Virus record (IMG/VR): IMGVR_UViG_3300044521_000193
Coordinates: 1-31,878 of that record
Reading direction: 5' to 3' (one strand)
Origin: a virus
DNA: 31,878 nucleotides
The notes below the pieces were generated by a model. It did not search any database. It was given only the letters and a program-made list of their open reading frames with translations, and was not told where the DNA came from. How positions within the stretch are numbered: position 1 is the first letter of the stretch; the number at the start of each line of letters is the position of its first letter. This document shows positions 1 to 8,045 of this stretch, piece after piece. Both the position numbers and the translations under genes were made by a program.

Positions 1-2759
1 CAGGCCGCCCTCCCGACCGGTCCAGCACTACGTGCCTGGCCCACGATCTCCGTTGCCACATGAGGCGCGAGGACAGTGCCCAGCTCCTGTCCATCGAGAT
101 ACACGTGAAAGTGGTTCTGAATGGCAGCCTGCTGCGACTGCGCCCTGGAACCTCCTGCGAGAGCGGATGTACTCACCACCCGATCATTGCCCAGCGCAGC
201 AGTGGGCTGAATCAGATGATTGACCGATGCCTCGACCAGGGGCAGGCCACGCTCCATACTCTCGGCAAAGCCACGTGCCAGGTTGACACCCCACACGTCG
301 AGTTCCGTACCGGGTCCCTCCCTGGCCGGGCTGTGGAACCCGAGGAAGCCGGCGACCTTGGAGGCGACACTCTGCACGGCATTGCCCACATTTCCTATCA
401 TGCCGGTAATGCCGTTGATAAATCCCTGGATCAGGTTTTTCCCCCACTGCACCGCTTGACCGGCCCAGCCGCCGACGAAGCCGGTAATTGAGGACCACAG
501 GCTCGACAGCGGTCCAGAGATGTAAGTGGACCAGGCCGATGAGAAGAAGCCGCTAATTTTGCCCCACATGGCCGACACAGCCCCGGATATGGACGCCCAT
601 ATCCCCGCCAGGAAGGATACCACGCTGGTCCAGACCGAATGAATGAAGGCTTGAGCTTGCTGGATACGGGCCTGAATCGTGACGTACACGAGCATAAAGT
701 ACATGGTGGCCAGTGTGACAAGATAGTGCCATGCCGCCTGGATGGCAGCCACCGTATTTTGCCACGCCGACACTAACCAGGCGATGCCAGCCTTCACGAA
801 ATTCACAATGGCGTCGATCATAGCCTTGAAATAATAATTATGATTGTAGAGCCAGAGGAAAAGAGCCACGATGGCCACAATCGGCCAGGTGAAGAGCAGC
901 AACAGGGCAATCGCCCCAATCTTGACCACAGTGAGAATGGCATTCCAGGCCGCCCGTAATCCCGTTACCATGCCATTCCACATCCCCACAAAAAAATTAC
1001 CGATCGCGGCCATTGCGCCCATAAACCATCCTGAGAAGGCCGACCACACACCAGATAACCAGGAGGTAATTTGGCCCCAGTGCTGGACTGCGAGAATGAT
1101 GCCAAGCACGACAGCGGCAATGACCGCCCCGATCAAGATAAAAGGCCATGCCGCGGCCATGGTGGCAATGGCCGCGCTTCCTGCTGCAATGGCCCAGGCG
1201 ATAAATCCGGCAACAAGGGCGGGAATGGCGGTTGCGGCAAAGGCCAGGATGCCAGCACCTACGCCAACCAAAACAGCCCCGAGAATGTCGAGCGCAACCT
1301 GATTTTTGGCAAAAAATTGGATTGTATTGGCGAGACCAGTAATCAGACCACCGATGGCCCCTGCTATAAAGGAGATACCGGCTTGCACGCCACTCATGGC
1401 CTTGCCCAGTACATCATTTCTTTCTGCCCAGGCTATAAATTGCTGGATAAGCGGACCTACCACTTGTCCAAGATGCGCGATTGGTGGCCCCAACTGAGTC
1501 GAAAGAATGCTCCCAACTGTTGATAAAGCTTTGCCTGTCGCATCCATCGCACTTGCGACGTTTTTGCCCATTGTCTGAGCAAAAACGGCAAACTGAGGTG
1601 ACGAGACCAGATTACCGATAGTGATAAGGCCAGTTTTGGCCTTGTCGAAAAGCGGTCCTGTAAACGCACGCCAGGCAGCAGTAGCATTGTCCTGGAATGT
1701 CGACATCAGGCCATTGAAGGTTTGTGCCTGCGCAGCCATGCCGCCGCCAAACATTTTGTTCATGCCCGTTTGCAAACTTTTAATGGCGGCATCGGCCGGC
1801 AGCAACCCCTTTTGCGACAGAGCACGCACTTGCGAAATGCTCAACCCCATTGAGTCCGCGAGCATTTTCCAGGCTGGAATGCCCTCCGAGGTCAGTTGCA
1901 TCATGTCCTGTGCGTTGACTTTACCAGCGGCCTTCATTTGCCCAAAAACAGTGACGACTCGTTCGATATCGGCGTTAGACTTGCCCATGGCTCCCATGGC
2001 GTCTCCAATGTTGGTCAAAGTCGGAATAATTTCTTTGGTAGTAAAGCCGAAGGCCAACATTTTTTGTGCGTCGGTTGCCAGTTCTGGGAACTCAAACGGC
2101 GTGGCAGCTGCGAAATCACGCAATTGCTGTAAAAAATCTTGCGTCGCCTTGCCCTTGCCGAGCATTGTTTCAAAGGCAGTGGTCGTTTGTTCCATTGAGG
2201 CATTAGCCCCAAGGAAGGCCCCGCCCAGTTGGCCTGCGATAGAAACCATGCTCTGGATACCAAACACCGCCATACCGACGTTAGGCAGAAAATTGAGCAG
2301 ACTCCGGCCTGCGCCAAGAATAGTGGAGCCAAACCCTTGCAGAGCTGATGCACCCTTACTAAATGCTTGTGAGAGGGCCTCTTTACTTTTCGTGCTGTAA
2401 TCCATCACCGAGGAAGCGGCCTGACTCATCTGCTCTCTCACGCCAGAGGCGAACTCGGAAACGGTCGCCAGGGCCTGCTGGAACATGGATGAGGTCGCTT
2501 CCACCTCGGTACCGATTTCCGTCACAGACGCGGATTCCGACCCAACCTCGGATAAGGTCGTCCCCAGCTTCTCAGCCGCCGTGGTAGCCGCTCCCAGCTC
2601 CTCAACCGCCGTGGTAGCACTCGCAAGCGAGGTCGCAAGCTCATCAACGACCGTGGTCGCATCGCTGACACCTGCGATGGTCGAGGTCGCCTGCTCGACC
2701 CCGGACACCAGGTCGCTAATGTCAGCCAGAAACTTGACCATGATTTCGCCTAAGATCAT
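1..2759 (-). CDS. Tail tape measure protein (3' end cut by window edge)
   Basis: The reading frame stays open from the ATG at 2759 to base 1, so at least 919 residues are present and the C-terminus is missing. The tape measure sets siphovirus tail length and lines the tail lumen. Residues about 185-380 match the tape-measure N-terminal domain (MEQTTTAFETMLGKGKA, then FAAATPFEFPEL and the alternating GIPAWKML/ADSMGLS section). A long hydrophobic, Ala/Ile/Val-rich stretch at about 485-640 could be several membrane segments used for genome ejection. Near the end the motif FLGFHSPAREGPG resembles the usual tape-measure FLGIHSPS box. Residues 20-110 are Ala/Thr/Glu-rich and probably coiled. The SD GAGGA lies 6 nt before the chosen ATG; an in-frame ATG at 2765 overlaps that SD and is less likely. 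The tail chaperone pair and one unknown gene lie upstream, the expected order. Confidence 0.93.
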   Translation of the reverse strand, partial: MILGEIMVKFLADISDLVSGVEQATSTIAGVSDATTVVDELATSLASATTAVEELGAATTAAEKLGTTLSEVGSESASVTEIGTEVEATSSMFQQALATVSEFASGVREQMSQAASSVMDYSTKSKEALSQAFSKGASALQGFGSTILGAGRSLLNFLPNVGMAVFGIQSMVSIAGQLGGAFLGANASMEQTTTAFETMLGKGKATQDFLQQLRDFAAATPFEFPELATDAQKMLAFGFTTKEIIPTLTNIGDAMGAMGKSNADIERVVTVFGQMKAAGKVNAQDMMQLTSEGIPAWKMLADSMGLSISQVRALSQKGLLPADAAIKSLQTGMNKMFGGGMAAQAQTFNGLMSTFQDNATAAWRAFTGPLFDKAKTGLITIGNLVSSPQFAVFAQTMGKNVASAMDATGKALSTVGSILSTQLGPPIAHLGQVVGPLIQQFIAWAERNDVLGKAMSGVQAGISFIAGAIGGLITGLANTIQFFAKNQVALDILGAVLVGVGAGILAFAATAIPALVAGFIAWAIAAGSAAIATMAAAWPFILIGAVIAAVVLGIILAVQHWGQITSWLSGVWSAFSGWFMGAMAAIGNFFVGMWNGMVTGLRAAWNAILTVVKIGAIALLLLFTWPIVAIVALFLWLYNHNYYFKAMIDAIVNFVKAGIAWLVSAWQNTVAAIQAAWHYLVTLATMYFMLVYVTIQARIQQAQAFIHSVWTSVVSFLAGIWASISGAVSAMWGKISGFFSSAWSTYISGPLSSLWSSITGFVGGWAGQAVQWGKNLIQGFINGITGMIGNVGNAVQSVASKVAGFLGFHSPAREGPGTELDVWGVNLARGFAESMERGLPLVEASVNHLIQPTAALGNDRVVSTSALAGGSRAQSQQAAIQNHFHVYLDGQELGTVLAPHVATEIVGQARSAGPVGRAA

Positions 2760-2792
2760 TGCCATTCCTCTTCGCAACCGTAGAGACAGCAC

Positions 2793-2828
2793 AAGCCGCA
2801 TGTCTTCCACCTGGAAAGCATGCGGCTT
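2793..2828 (-). terminator. Hairpin upstream of the tape measure gene (repeat family shared with 16675-16712)
   Basis: Ten-base arms AAGCCGCATG / CATGCGGCTT enclose a 16-nt loop that can pair further (TTCC/GGAA). On the minus strand the hairpin is preceded by AGCTATCAAGCCG, the same 13 bases that begin the terminator before terS. No good U-run follows here (TTGTGCTG), so partial termination, RNA processing or mRNA stabilisation are all possible. It fills the 118-bp gap between the unknown gene ending at 2878 and the tape measure start. Confidence 0.6.
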
Positions 2829-2877
2829 GATAGCTCGTCATGTGCGTGCTGGGTGCCAGCAGCGCGTTCTTGGACGC

Positions 2878-3189
2878 TTACGAAAGCGTGGTTTTCTGTG
2901 GTTCGATAAGTGCCAGTGTTCCTTTTTGCTGGTCCACGGCCTGCCCACAACACGGACACACGGCAGAAATCTCCGCATTGACGATCACATCTACCACCGG
3001 CATAAAGGTCGTGATCTGCGCTTGTGGCAGGTGTCTGTCACCTGCCGCCAGGACCAACTCCACGCGAGTGACATGTTCAATCAGTTCGCCTGTCTCGGCG
3101 TCGGTGACGCGGGTCTCGTGCGCCGGTTTGCCCTCGTTGACGATACGCACACGTTTAACATTGGTGGAGTTCGTTTCATCAGTTGCCAT
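2878..3189 (-). CDS. Conserved-looking phage protein between tail chaperones and tape measure, function unknown
   Basis: A 103-aa protein starting at ATG 3189, inside the end of the frameshifted tail chaperone (stop at 3179-3181), so the two are probably translationally coupled. Residues 10-70 carry a beta-rich pattern (VKRVRIVNEGKPAHETRV, then TGELIEHVTRVELVL) that I associate with small proteins found near phage tail genes, but I cannot name a family with confidence. A CPCCGQ motif near residue 80 could bind a metal only as part of a larger site, since a second Cys pair is absent. The tail is polar. A structural or tail-assembly accessory role is inferred from position only. Confidence 0.8.
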   Translation of the reverse strand: MATDETNSTNVKRVRIVNEGKPAHETRVTDAETGELIEHVTRVELVLAAGDRHLPQAQITTFMPVVDVIVNAEISAVCPCCGQAVDQQKGTLALIEPQKTTLS

Positions 3190-3915
3190 GCTTACTTGCC
3201 GCCTTTTCTCGTTCGTATTTCAGTTCAAAGTAGGCCAGCCATGAGTTCAGTTCATCGCTGGTCAGTTCGCTCAAGAATTGCTGGACGTCGTGCCGGTGGA
3301 ATCGCTCGGCGAGGGCGTAATCGTTCCATCGACTACCGTTCTGCTCAAACTCGCTTTTTTTTCATCGATGTCTTCCTTGCGGAACCCGGAGAGCAGGAAC
3401 GCTGGTTTCGCGATCTCCTCGATGATTTGCCCAGGGCACGTTGTATTGAAGGCATCGCGGTCTTTGGGATTGAAAATTCGTTCGCCTGCGTGCGGATGGG
3501 GCGGATTGTTGATGCCCAGCTCCGTGTCCACCAGGCCGGGATAGAGCGGATACCACTTCACGTCGAGGTCATATTGCGCCAACGCTTCCTGGTACGCTTT
3601 CAGCTCATCAGTCGTGGCTTCCGGCCCAGGCTCAACGGGCGGCACCGGTTTTGCCGGTGCGAAATCCGGGTGAGGGTAGCGCAGTGAATACACATCCAGC
3701 CCGGCATAGAGGACACCGATATTAGCGCGTCCTGTCTTTTGATCGATGGAGGCTTGCAACACGGCAGCCCGCTCGTCGCCGTAGAGTTCCTGGATATTGA
3801 GCCATCCGCCCAGACGTTCGACATAGATGGCCTGTCGTTTGGCTTTCACGTTGCCGCCCAGTACGAGCGAGCGCACATCGGGATAGATTGGTTGTGCTGG
3901 TGCTGTATCAGACAT
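3179..3915 (-). CDS. Tail assembly chaperone, long form made by -1 ribosomal frameshift
   Basis: Translation starts at ATG 3915 in the frame of the short chaperone, slips back one base on the A8 run (3355-3362) and continues to the TGA at 3179-3181. The new-frame segment begins EKKSEFEQNGSRWNDYALAE and runs through FLSELTSDELNSWLAYFEL to ASKHGN, about 60 residues with the look of the classical siphovirus T segment (polar, with a WLAYFELKYE-type helix). The short and long forms together (lambda G and GT type) chaperone the tape measure during tail assembly. The new frame overlaps the next gene's start by 11 nt. The location just before the tape measure and the canonical A AAA AAA slip site make this call strong. 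Confidence 0.88.
3271..3915 (-). CDS. Tail assembly chaperone, short form
   Basis: A 214-aa protein read without frameshifting, ending ...TTSSNS. It corresponds to the lambda gpG-type chaperone. The body (residues 1-180) holds YVERLGGWLNIQELYGDERA, typical of these proteins, followed by a Pro-rich section. The last 30 residues after the slip site are Ser/Thr/Pro-rich filler, as expected for the default product. The SD AAAGGAAAGCGGG lies 5' of ATG 3915. Usually the short form is made in large excess over the long form; that ratio is general knowledge and cannot be read here. Confidence 0.88.
   Translation of the reverse strand: MSDTAPAQPIYPDVRSLVLGGNVKAKRQAIYVERLGGWLNIQELYGDERAAVLQASIDQKTGRANIGVLYAGLDVYSLRYPHPDFAPAKPVPPVEPGPEATTDELKAYQEALAQYDLDVKWYPLYPGLVDTELGINNPPHPHAGERIFNPKDRDAFNTTCPGQIIEEIAKPAFLLSGFRKEDIDEKKASLSRTVVDGTITPSPSDSTGTTSSNS
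3355..3362 (-). promoter_or_regulatory. Programmed -1 frameshift slippery site (A AAA AAA)
   Basis: On the minus strand the codons GAA AAA AAA GCG give eight consecutive A residues with a heptamer A AAA AAA in the correct phase for tandem -1 slippage. After slippage the reading frame runs 59 codons through a chaperone T-like sequence. Without slippage the ribosome stops at 3271-3273. Confidence 0.88.
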
Positions 3916-3951
3916 TGTTTCCCGCTTTCCTTTGTGTGTGTATGTATGATG

Positions 3952-3986
3952 GCTCAGGTCCGTGTTCCTCGCAGGAGGACCTGAGC
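3952..3986. terminator. GC-rich hairpin between tail tube paralog and tail chaperone
   Basis: Perfect 10-bp arms GCTCAGGTCC / GGACCTGAGC with a 15-nt loop. A U-run (TTTTCTT) follows only in the plus direction. On the coding (minus) strand the hairpin lies just after the tail-tube stop and before the chaperone SD, so it may attenuate or protect the mRNA, reducing chaperone output relative to tail tube. Confidence 0.5.
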
Positions 3987-3999
3987 TTTTCTTCTGTGA

Positions 4000-4962
4000 T
4001 TAGACGGCATAGAAGGAGCCGTCGAACTGCATTTCCAAGGTCGTTTCGGTCAGTTTGGCCACGTCCGTCTTCTGGCCTACCTTTTTCAGGTAGCCATAGC
4101 CTTCATAGCGGTTGCCAGTTCCGGCCACGCCTGAAAACAAGAGGTAGGTACCATTGACCAGGTCGGCAACGTACCCTTCCGCCGTTTCGGGAACCCAGAA
4201 TTTGGTGATCTGGAGCGACCCCGTGAGTTGCGTGGGTTGAAAGGTTTTGAAGGCTGAACCGCCACCTCCACCTGCGACCCCAGAGAGGGCGGTGTTCTCC
4301 TGCATCGCCATCTCGCCATCGAACTGCCAGAGCGTGATGTTGGCCAGCACAGCATAAGGGAAGTAGTTCCCGCTGCTCGCACGTACACCAATATTCGCGC
4401 CAAGTAATGGCGTGGCAAATGTCACCACACCGCCAATATGCCGCACCGTAAAACCGCTTGAGACCGTTGTCCACGCGTGGCCATTTTGCAACACAGCTAC
4501 GTTAACGGCAGGTGAGCCACCCGTTAATCCTGCTGCACTCGCTGTCATGGTAGCCTGAGTAGAAAAGCCGAGTGCGCCTGTAAATTCGACAGTCCAGGCT
4601 GTGGTAGGGCCGGGGCCGCCTGTCACTATGCACTTGTTAGCACCGATAGACGACAAGGCTTGTAAAGCCGCCTGTACAGTTGCTGCACTGGCGTTGTACG
4701 CAATTCCAGCTGTGGTTTGACCGCCAAAGGTCAAAGTGAAAGTGCCACCCGTTGGTCCACCGGTAATCGTCACCGTCTGGATTGCATCCAGTTCGGTCTG
4801 CACAGAAATCGCGATCGACCTATCCCAATAGCGATTGGCCGCTATCGACTCTATCCAGGTCGCCTTGTCGCCCGAAGGATTATTTAAAGTATCGTTGGTG
4901 AACGCCACCGAGGGGGGCGATGTGGCGAGCAACGCTCCCTGATAGCCTTGAATCGCCGCCAT
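4000..4962 (-). CDS. Tail tube-like protein with an inserted repeat domain
   Basis: A 320-aa paralog of the 131-aa protein encoded just upstream. Both begin MAAxxGYQG and both end with a matching block: AFKTFQPTQLTGSLQIT, YEGYGYLKKVGQKTDVAKL here versus PFKTFLPTLIDATCQIT, YAFSGYIKKIGVKNDVAKV there. Between these halves residues about 62-160 form an extra domain (GGTFTLTFGGQTTAGIAYNA, then VQAALQALSSIG and VTGGPGP), a Gly/Thr-rich beta fold of a kind I have seen in phage structural proteins. It may be the major tube protein with a surface-displayed insertion, or a minor decorated tube subunit. SD AGGAGG precedes ATG 4962. Confidence 0.85.
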   Translation of the reverse strand: MAAIQGYQGALLATSPPSVAFTNDTLNNPSGDKATWIESIAANRYWDRSIAISVQTELDAIQTVTITGGPTGGTFTLTFGGQTTAGIAYNASAATVQAALQALSSIGANKCIVTGGPGPTTAWTVEFTGALGFSTQATMTASAAGLTGGSPAVNVAVLQNGHAWTTVSSGFTVRHIGGVVTFATPLLGANIGVRASSGNYFPYAVLANITLWQFDGEMAMQENTALSGVAGGGGGSAFKTFQPTQLTGSLQITKFWVPETAEGYVADLVNGTYLLFSGVAGTGNRYEGYGYLKKVGQKTDVAKLTETTLEMQFDGSFYAV

Positions 4963-5007
4963 AAGTCAACATCCTCCTCTTCTGATGTGCGTACTTGGGC
5001 TGGCTTA

Positions 5008-5403
5008 TTAGGTGGTGGTGACCGTGCCGGACGGCTGAATATCATAGGTCGCTTCGTTGACTTTAGCCACGTCATTTTTCACGCCTATTTTTTTGATATA
5101 GCCACTAAAAGCATAGGTGTTGGTACCATTGTTGGGCGTCACCACGAAGGATAGAAGCGTCCCTGCGATAAGCGCGTTTTGCATCGCGAGCTGACCGTTG
5201 GTATCGGCTAAATCCCAGTTCGCGGTGATTTGACAGGTTGCATCAATGAGCGTCGGCAGAAACGTTTTGAAGGGCGATGGTGTGGCAAGCAGGACCGTTA
5301 TATCGTCCATTGCACGCTGCATATCGAACTGATTGCTTTTGATGTTGGCAATCACGTTCACCCCAATTTTGACTTGCCCTTGATAGCCTGGAGTTGCCGC
5401 CAT
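5008..5403 (-). CDS. Tail tube protein (compact paralog)
   Basis: A 131-aa protein with the small beta-barrel pattern of siphovirus tail tube subunits, ending with a strand-rich block (AFSGYIKKIGVKNDVAKVNE, ATYDIQPSGTV). The length is near the minimum for the family. It is homologous at both ends to the 320-aa neighbour downstream, showing gene duplication. SD AGGAGGT overlaps the end of the upstream gene, 6 nt before ATG 5403. Which of the two paralogs builds the tube cannot be decided from sequence. Confidence 0.85.
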   Translation of the reverse strand: MAATPGYQGQVKIGVNVIANIKSNQFDMQRAMDDITVLLATPSPFKTFLPTLIDATCQITANWDLADTNGQLAMQNALIAGTLLSFVVTPNNGTNTYAFSGYIKKIGVKNDVAKVNEATYDIQPSGTVTTT

Positions 5404-5405
5404 GG

Positions 5406-5831
5406 CTATACCTCCTGTGTTTTGAAGCGGAAGCGGGGGATGCCATGGTAGGTCAGTCCGTCGGTTTCCTGGAGACTGTTATAATTGTCAAGCTCTGCCC
5501 AGGTACATATCTGGGCAGGAGTTGCCGTTGAGAGCGTCAGGCTCTTGTGATCTAAAGCTTTGGTCATGGCGTCCAGAATGCTGAGCGTAACTTTGGATCC
5601 CATGGAGCCTTGTGTCCAGATGCCAAAGGTAATCGTGCATTCCCTGCCCCCTTTGCCCATCACGTTATCCGAGACCTGCGTATCCTGATCCATCGTAATG
5701 TAGTTAAAGGGTTGATTGACGGGAGCCTCGCCGTCAAAGATACCGGTCACGAGGCTCATCGTTGTAGCGTCGGCAGTGAGCGCAGCATAGCAAGCAGCCT
5801 TGAGCGGTGAAAGCGCATCGCCAATCGCCAT
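5406..5831 (-). CDS. Tail completion / terminator protein (DUF3168-like)
   Basis: A 141-aa protein beginning MAIGDALSPLKAACYAALTA and containing GIFDGEAPVNQPFNYITMDQ, then a block that reads as the usual strand-helix pattern (FGIWTQGSMGSKVTLSILDA) of DUF3168 / gp17-like tail terminators. These cap the tube at the head-proximal end. The start overlaps the upstream stop (TAATG). The position, after the HK97 gp10-like gene and before the tube gene, is the standard one. Confidence 0.85.
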   Translation of the reverse strand: MAIGDALSPLKAACYAALTADATTMSLVTGIFDGEAPVNQPFNYITMDQDTQVSDNVMGKGGRECTITFGIWTQGSMGSKVTLSILDAMTKALDHKSLTLSTATPAQICTWAELDNYNSLQETDGLTYHGIPRFRFKTQEV

Positions 5832-6092
5832 TTACGCCCTCTGCACTTCTTTTAAGTGATACCAGGACTTGTGGTCGCGATCGGTTTTGCTTTCATAGAT
5901 GGGACGCAACTCCGGCGTCCTGGTCGAATCTTCATCCTCCTCCGGATCAAGTGGCCGACTCACGATGAGTTCTAAGACATCGCCTCTGCGCTGGAAATCC
6001 GACGAACTCGCCCGCAGAATCTCCATATCTTCTGGCAACTGTAGGATGTCTTTCAGTACCGACATGCTCACGATAATTTTGCCTTGTGGCAT
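5832..6092 (-). CDS. Small phage protein in the connector cluster, unknown
   Basis: An 86-aa acidic protein starting at ATG 6092, preceded by SD GGAGAGGGAGA. The middle is rich in Asp/Glu (PLDPEEDEDSTRTPELRP). I do not recognise a family. It sits between the HK97 gp10-like and DUF3168-like genes and overlaps the next gene by stop-start contact, so it is cotranslated with tail-completion proteins. It may be an accessory neck or tail factor. Confidence 0.75.
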   Translation of the reverse strand: MPQGKIIVSMSVLKDILQLPEDMEILRASSSDFQRRGDVLELIVSRPLDPEEDEDSTRTPELRPIYESKTDRDHKSWYHLKEVQRA

Positions 6093-6111
6093 AAGATGAT
6101 CTCCCTCTCCT

Positions 6112-6477
6112 TTATGGCTGCAAGTCAGCCATGAGCTTGCGCTGCTCCTCCTCAAAGGCTGGATAGAGAAAAGGCCGCGCCCGCATCTTCTTGGTACCCA
6201 GCTCCACAAAACCCGCGTAATAGACCGTGTTTTGCACTGAACAGGTCATGTACCCGGGTACGTACTGAATACCGGCCCGCAGCCGCCCGCCATGATACTT
6301 CTTCTTATGGGTACTCTCCGGCGTGCCAACAGGCGCGGTTTTTTTGGCGGTGGCCTGCGTATTGATGCCTGCCTCCTGCACGCGCAGGTTAATCTCCTGC
6401 TTCTGCTGTGCCAGGTAGTTTTGCAGGTTGGCCACCACCTGATCAAGGCCACCAAACCGCACGACGAGGCTACCCAT
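6112..6477 (-). CDS. HK97 gp10-like tail completion protein
   Basis: A 121-aa protein with hallmarks of the HK97 gp10 family: MGSLVVRFGGLDQVVANLQ, an N-terminal helix with INTQATAKKTAPVGTPE, GRLRAGIQYVPG, then the conserved VYYAGFVELGTKKMRARPFL and YPAFEEE. This protein joins tail to head. ATG 6477 lies within the end of the upstream small gene (8-nt overlap), consistent with coupling. Confidence 0.93.
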   Translation of the reverse strand: MGSLVVRFGGLDQVVANLQNYLAQQKQEINLRVQEAGINTQATAKKTAPVGTPESTHKKKYHGGRLRAGIQYVPGYMTCSVQNTVYYAGFVELGTKKMRARPFLYPAFEEEQRKLMADLQP

Positions 6478-6673
6478 GACAGCGACCTCCCAGATAATAT
6501 TGCCAGAAAAAGAGCGGCCAGAGACGCACAGGAATGCCACACTTTTTGAGCGTCTGGATCATCAGCACTGGCATATACCACCAGGCAATGGTCACTGTGA
6601 AACGCAGCGTGCCAACGGGCGCGTCATGCTGGTCAGTGTTCTGGGTCATCTGTATTCCACGTGGCGGCTTCAT
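6470..6673 (-). CDS. Small hydrophobic protein in the head-tail cluster
   Basis: A 67-aa protein starting at ATG 6673 with SD AAAGGAG. The N-terminal third is polar, followed by a hydrophobic stretch (LRFTVTIAWWYMPVLMIQTL) and a second short one (PLFFWQYYLGG) that could cross or sit on a membrane. It is unusual among connector genes. It is placed between the head-closure gene (6-nt gap or less) and the gp10-like gene with overlaps on both sides, so it is very likely translated. Function unknown. Confidence 0.7.
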   Translation of the reverse strand: MKPPRGIQMTQNTDQHDAPVGTLRFTVTIAWWYMPVLMIQTLKKCGIPVRLWPLFFWQYYLGGRCHG

Positions 6674-6674
6674 G

Positions 6675-7055
6675 CTAATTGACTCCTTTCGCCTGGTCTT
6701 CTCGGCAGAAGAATTGAATCGTGATATTGGCACGGTTGGCGTTCACCGGTGGGCCAATAATACGATACGTCTTGGTGATTCCGGCTTCCACCGACGTAAT
6801 CTGCATACTCGCATCAAAAGCCATGCCTGGCGCGTAGCGAATGACAATGATCGTATTGGCTTGCGGATAGAGCTGCGCATACAGGAATTGGCGCATCAGT
6901 CCACGCACATGCGGGAAGTTCTGTATGTCGGCAAAGCACGCATAATAGTCTTGCCAGCCTTGAGAGAATCCGCCCTGCCCGTCCGCTGTTTTGACGAGTT
7001 GCTGGACGGTGATTGGACGACTGAATTGATGCGCGACGGCTTTATCCTTAGGCAT
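6675..7055 (-). CDS. Head closure / head-tail adaptor protein (SPP1 gp16-like)
   Basis: A 126-aa protein: FSRPITVQQLVKTADGQGGF, then WQDYYACFADIQNFP, YPQANTIIVIRYAPG, ITSVEAGITKTYRIIGPP, NITIQFFCRE. The order strand, WxDYYACFADI, R-Y motif, TYRI-G-PP matches the phage head closure / head-tail joining family. The start at ATG 7055 follows the upstream stop by 8 nt; the SD is weak, so reinitiation is probable. It is located between connector genes as expected. Confidence 0.87.
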   Translation of the reverse strand: MPKDKAVAHQFSRPITVQQLVKTADGQGGFSQGWQDYYACFADIQNFPHVRGLMRQFLYAQLYPQANTIIVIRYAPGMAFDASMQITSVEAGITKTYRIIGPPVNANRANITIQFFCREDQAKGVN

Positions 7056-7063
7056 GATGGACG

Positions 7064-7336
7064 TTAGCTTTCTTTTGCATCTGCGACTGGCGTCAACACC
7101 ACATCGAACTCTTGCCCGATGGGCGCATCGCCAAAGACGCGGGCGGCCGCAGAATTGGCAATCACCATGTCCAACTGGCCGCCAGGAGTGGTCGAGCCAA
7201 ATGGCTCTCCCTGGACAGGTGACAGTTTGACACGTAGCCCTTCCGTCGGTTCCCACTTATTCTGCGGTCCGGCGATATAGCAGCGCACTCGCGCCGTCTC
7301 ATCGAGCCGAAATCGTGCATTGACCTGTTGTGACAT
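7064..7336 (-). CDS. Head-tail region protein, unknown
   Basis: A 90-aa protein, MSQQVNARFRLDETARVRCY at the start, preceded by SD AGAGAGA. It is beta-rich with a Gly/Pro/Thr loop (EPFGSTTPGGQ). No family recognised. Its slot between the gp6-like connector and the head closure gene suggests a neck or minor head protein. Confidence 0.75.
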   Translation of the reverse strand: MSQQVNARFRLDETARVRCYIAGPQNKWEPTEGLRVKLSPVQGEPFGSTTPGGQLDMVIANSAAARVFGDAPIGQEFDVVLTPVADAKES

Positions 7337-7350
7337 ACGTCTCTCTCTTT

Positions 7351-8022
7351 CTATGGTGTCGCCCAATTCTTATTGAGCAGCAATTTTTTCATCAGTCCAT
7401 CCGGCAGCTCGGCACCTTCCGAGTTGTCATACCAGAACGCCACCAATTCGCCGAGAGCCTGTTTCATATCCGGCGGCATGACAAAACTCACGCCGTCATA
7501 GCCGGCCACATAGACGAACTGCCAGCGAAAGGTCGTCGGCGGATCCTGAAACCAGACGCGACCAGGTTCCCGGTCGATATCGGTGACGTAGACACCGGTA
7601 AAGGCCGTCCAGTAGCCAGGGACGCCACTATTCGGATCGGTATCGAACACCGTGTACTGGTATTTCACCGAGGTCACGCCCTGGAGTGGTGGCCGGGGCA
7701 GATCATAGTAAAACATCGCGATGCCAAATGGGTTAGCACCGAGTTCCTGGTTGTAGTGATACCAGTTTGGCTCGCGATCATCGATGGCACCACTGATGCG
7801 CCCGGACTGGGGCGCATCGATGATGTACTCGGCACGGATGGTCTGAGTGGCGAGTGCGCGACACATCACCCCTTCTGCGAATTGACGTGCAGAGGAGATG
7901 AGGCCACTGATTTTGGCGTCATTGACGGGATCAGCGAAGTCCACGCGGCAGTACCGCTTGGCCTCGACGAGCGTCAGTGGCTCAGTGGTTGGTGGCGTAA
8001 TCACGCGAAACGCTGTCCCCAT
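7351..8022 (-). CDS. Head-tail connector protein (gp6/YqbG-like)
   Basis: A 223-aa protein with the typical start TPPTTEPLTLVEAKRYCRVD followed by DDAKISGLI-type helices (NDAKISGLISSARQFAEGVM) and a C-terminal helical section (PPDMKQALGELVAFWYDNSE). This is the pattern of phage gp6-like DNA-packaging/connector proteins, which form a dodecameric ring under the portal. A beta-rich insertion at about 75-170 (YYDLPRPPLQGVTSVKYQY) is also usual for this family. SD GAAAGGACGG precedes ATG 8022. Confidence 0.9.
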   Translation of the reverse strand: MGTAFRVITPPTTEPLTLVEAKRYCRVDFADPVNDAKISGLISSARQFAEGVMCRALATQTIRAEYIIDAPQSGRISGAIDDREPNWYHYNQELGANPFGIAMFYYDLPRPPLQGVTSVKYQYTVFDTDPNSGVPGYWTAFTGVYVTDIDREPGRVWFQDPPTTFRWQFVYVAGYDGVSFVMPPDMKQALGELVAFWYDNSEGAELPDGLMKKLLLNKNWATP

Positions 8023-8045
8023 TCTTCCATCCGTCCTTTCGCCGG

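Noticed and set aside
1621-2400. Long plus-strand open frames opposite the tape measure gene
   Set aside because: The minus strand reads as a continuous tape measure with family motifs; the plus frames are Cys/Ser/Pro-rich shadows without SD.
2485-3687. 400-codon plus-strand frame across the tape measure start, unknown gene and tail chaperone
   Set aside because: It would run antisense through three well-supported genes, and its composition (Arg/Cys/Ser-rich) is not protein-like.
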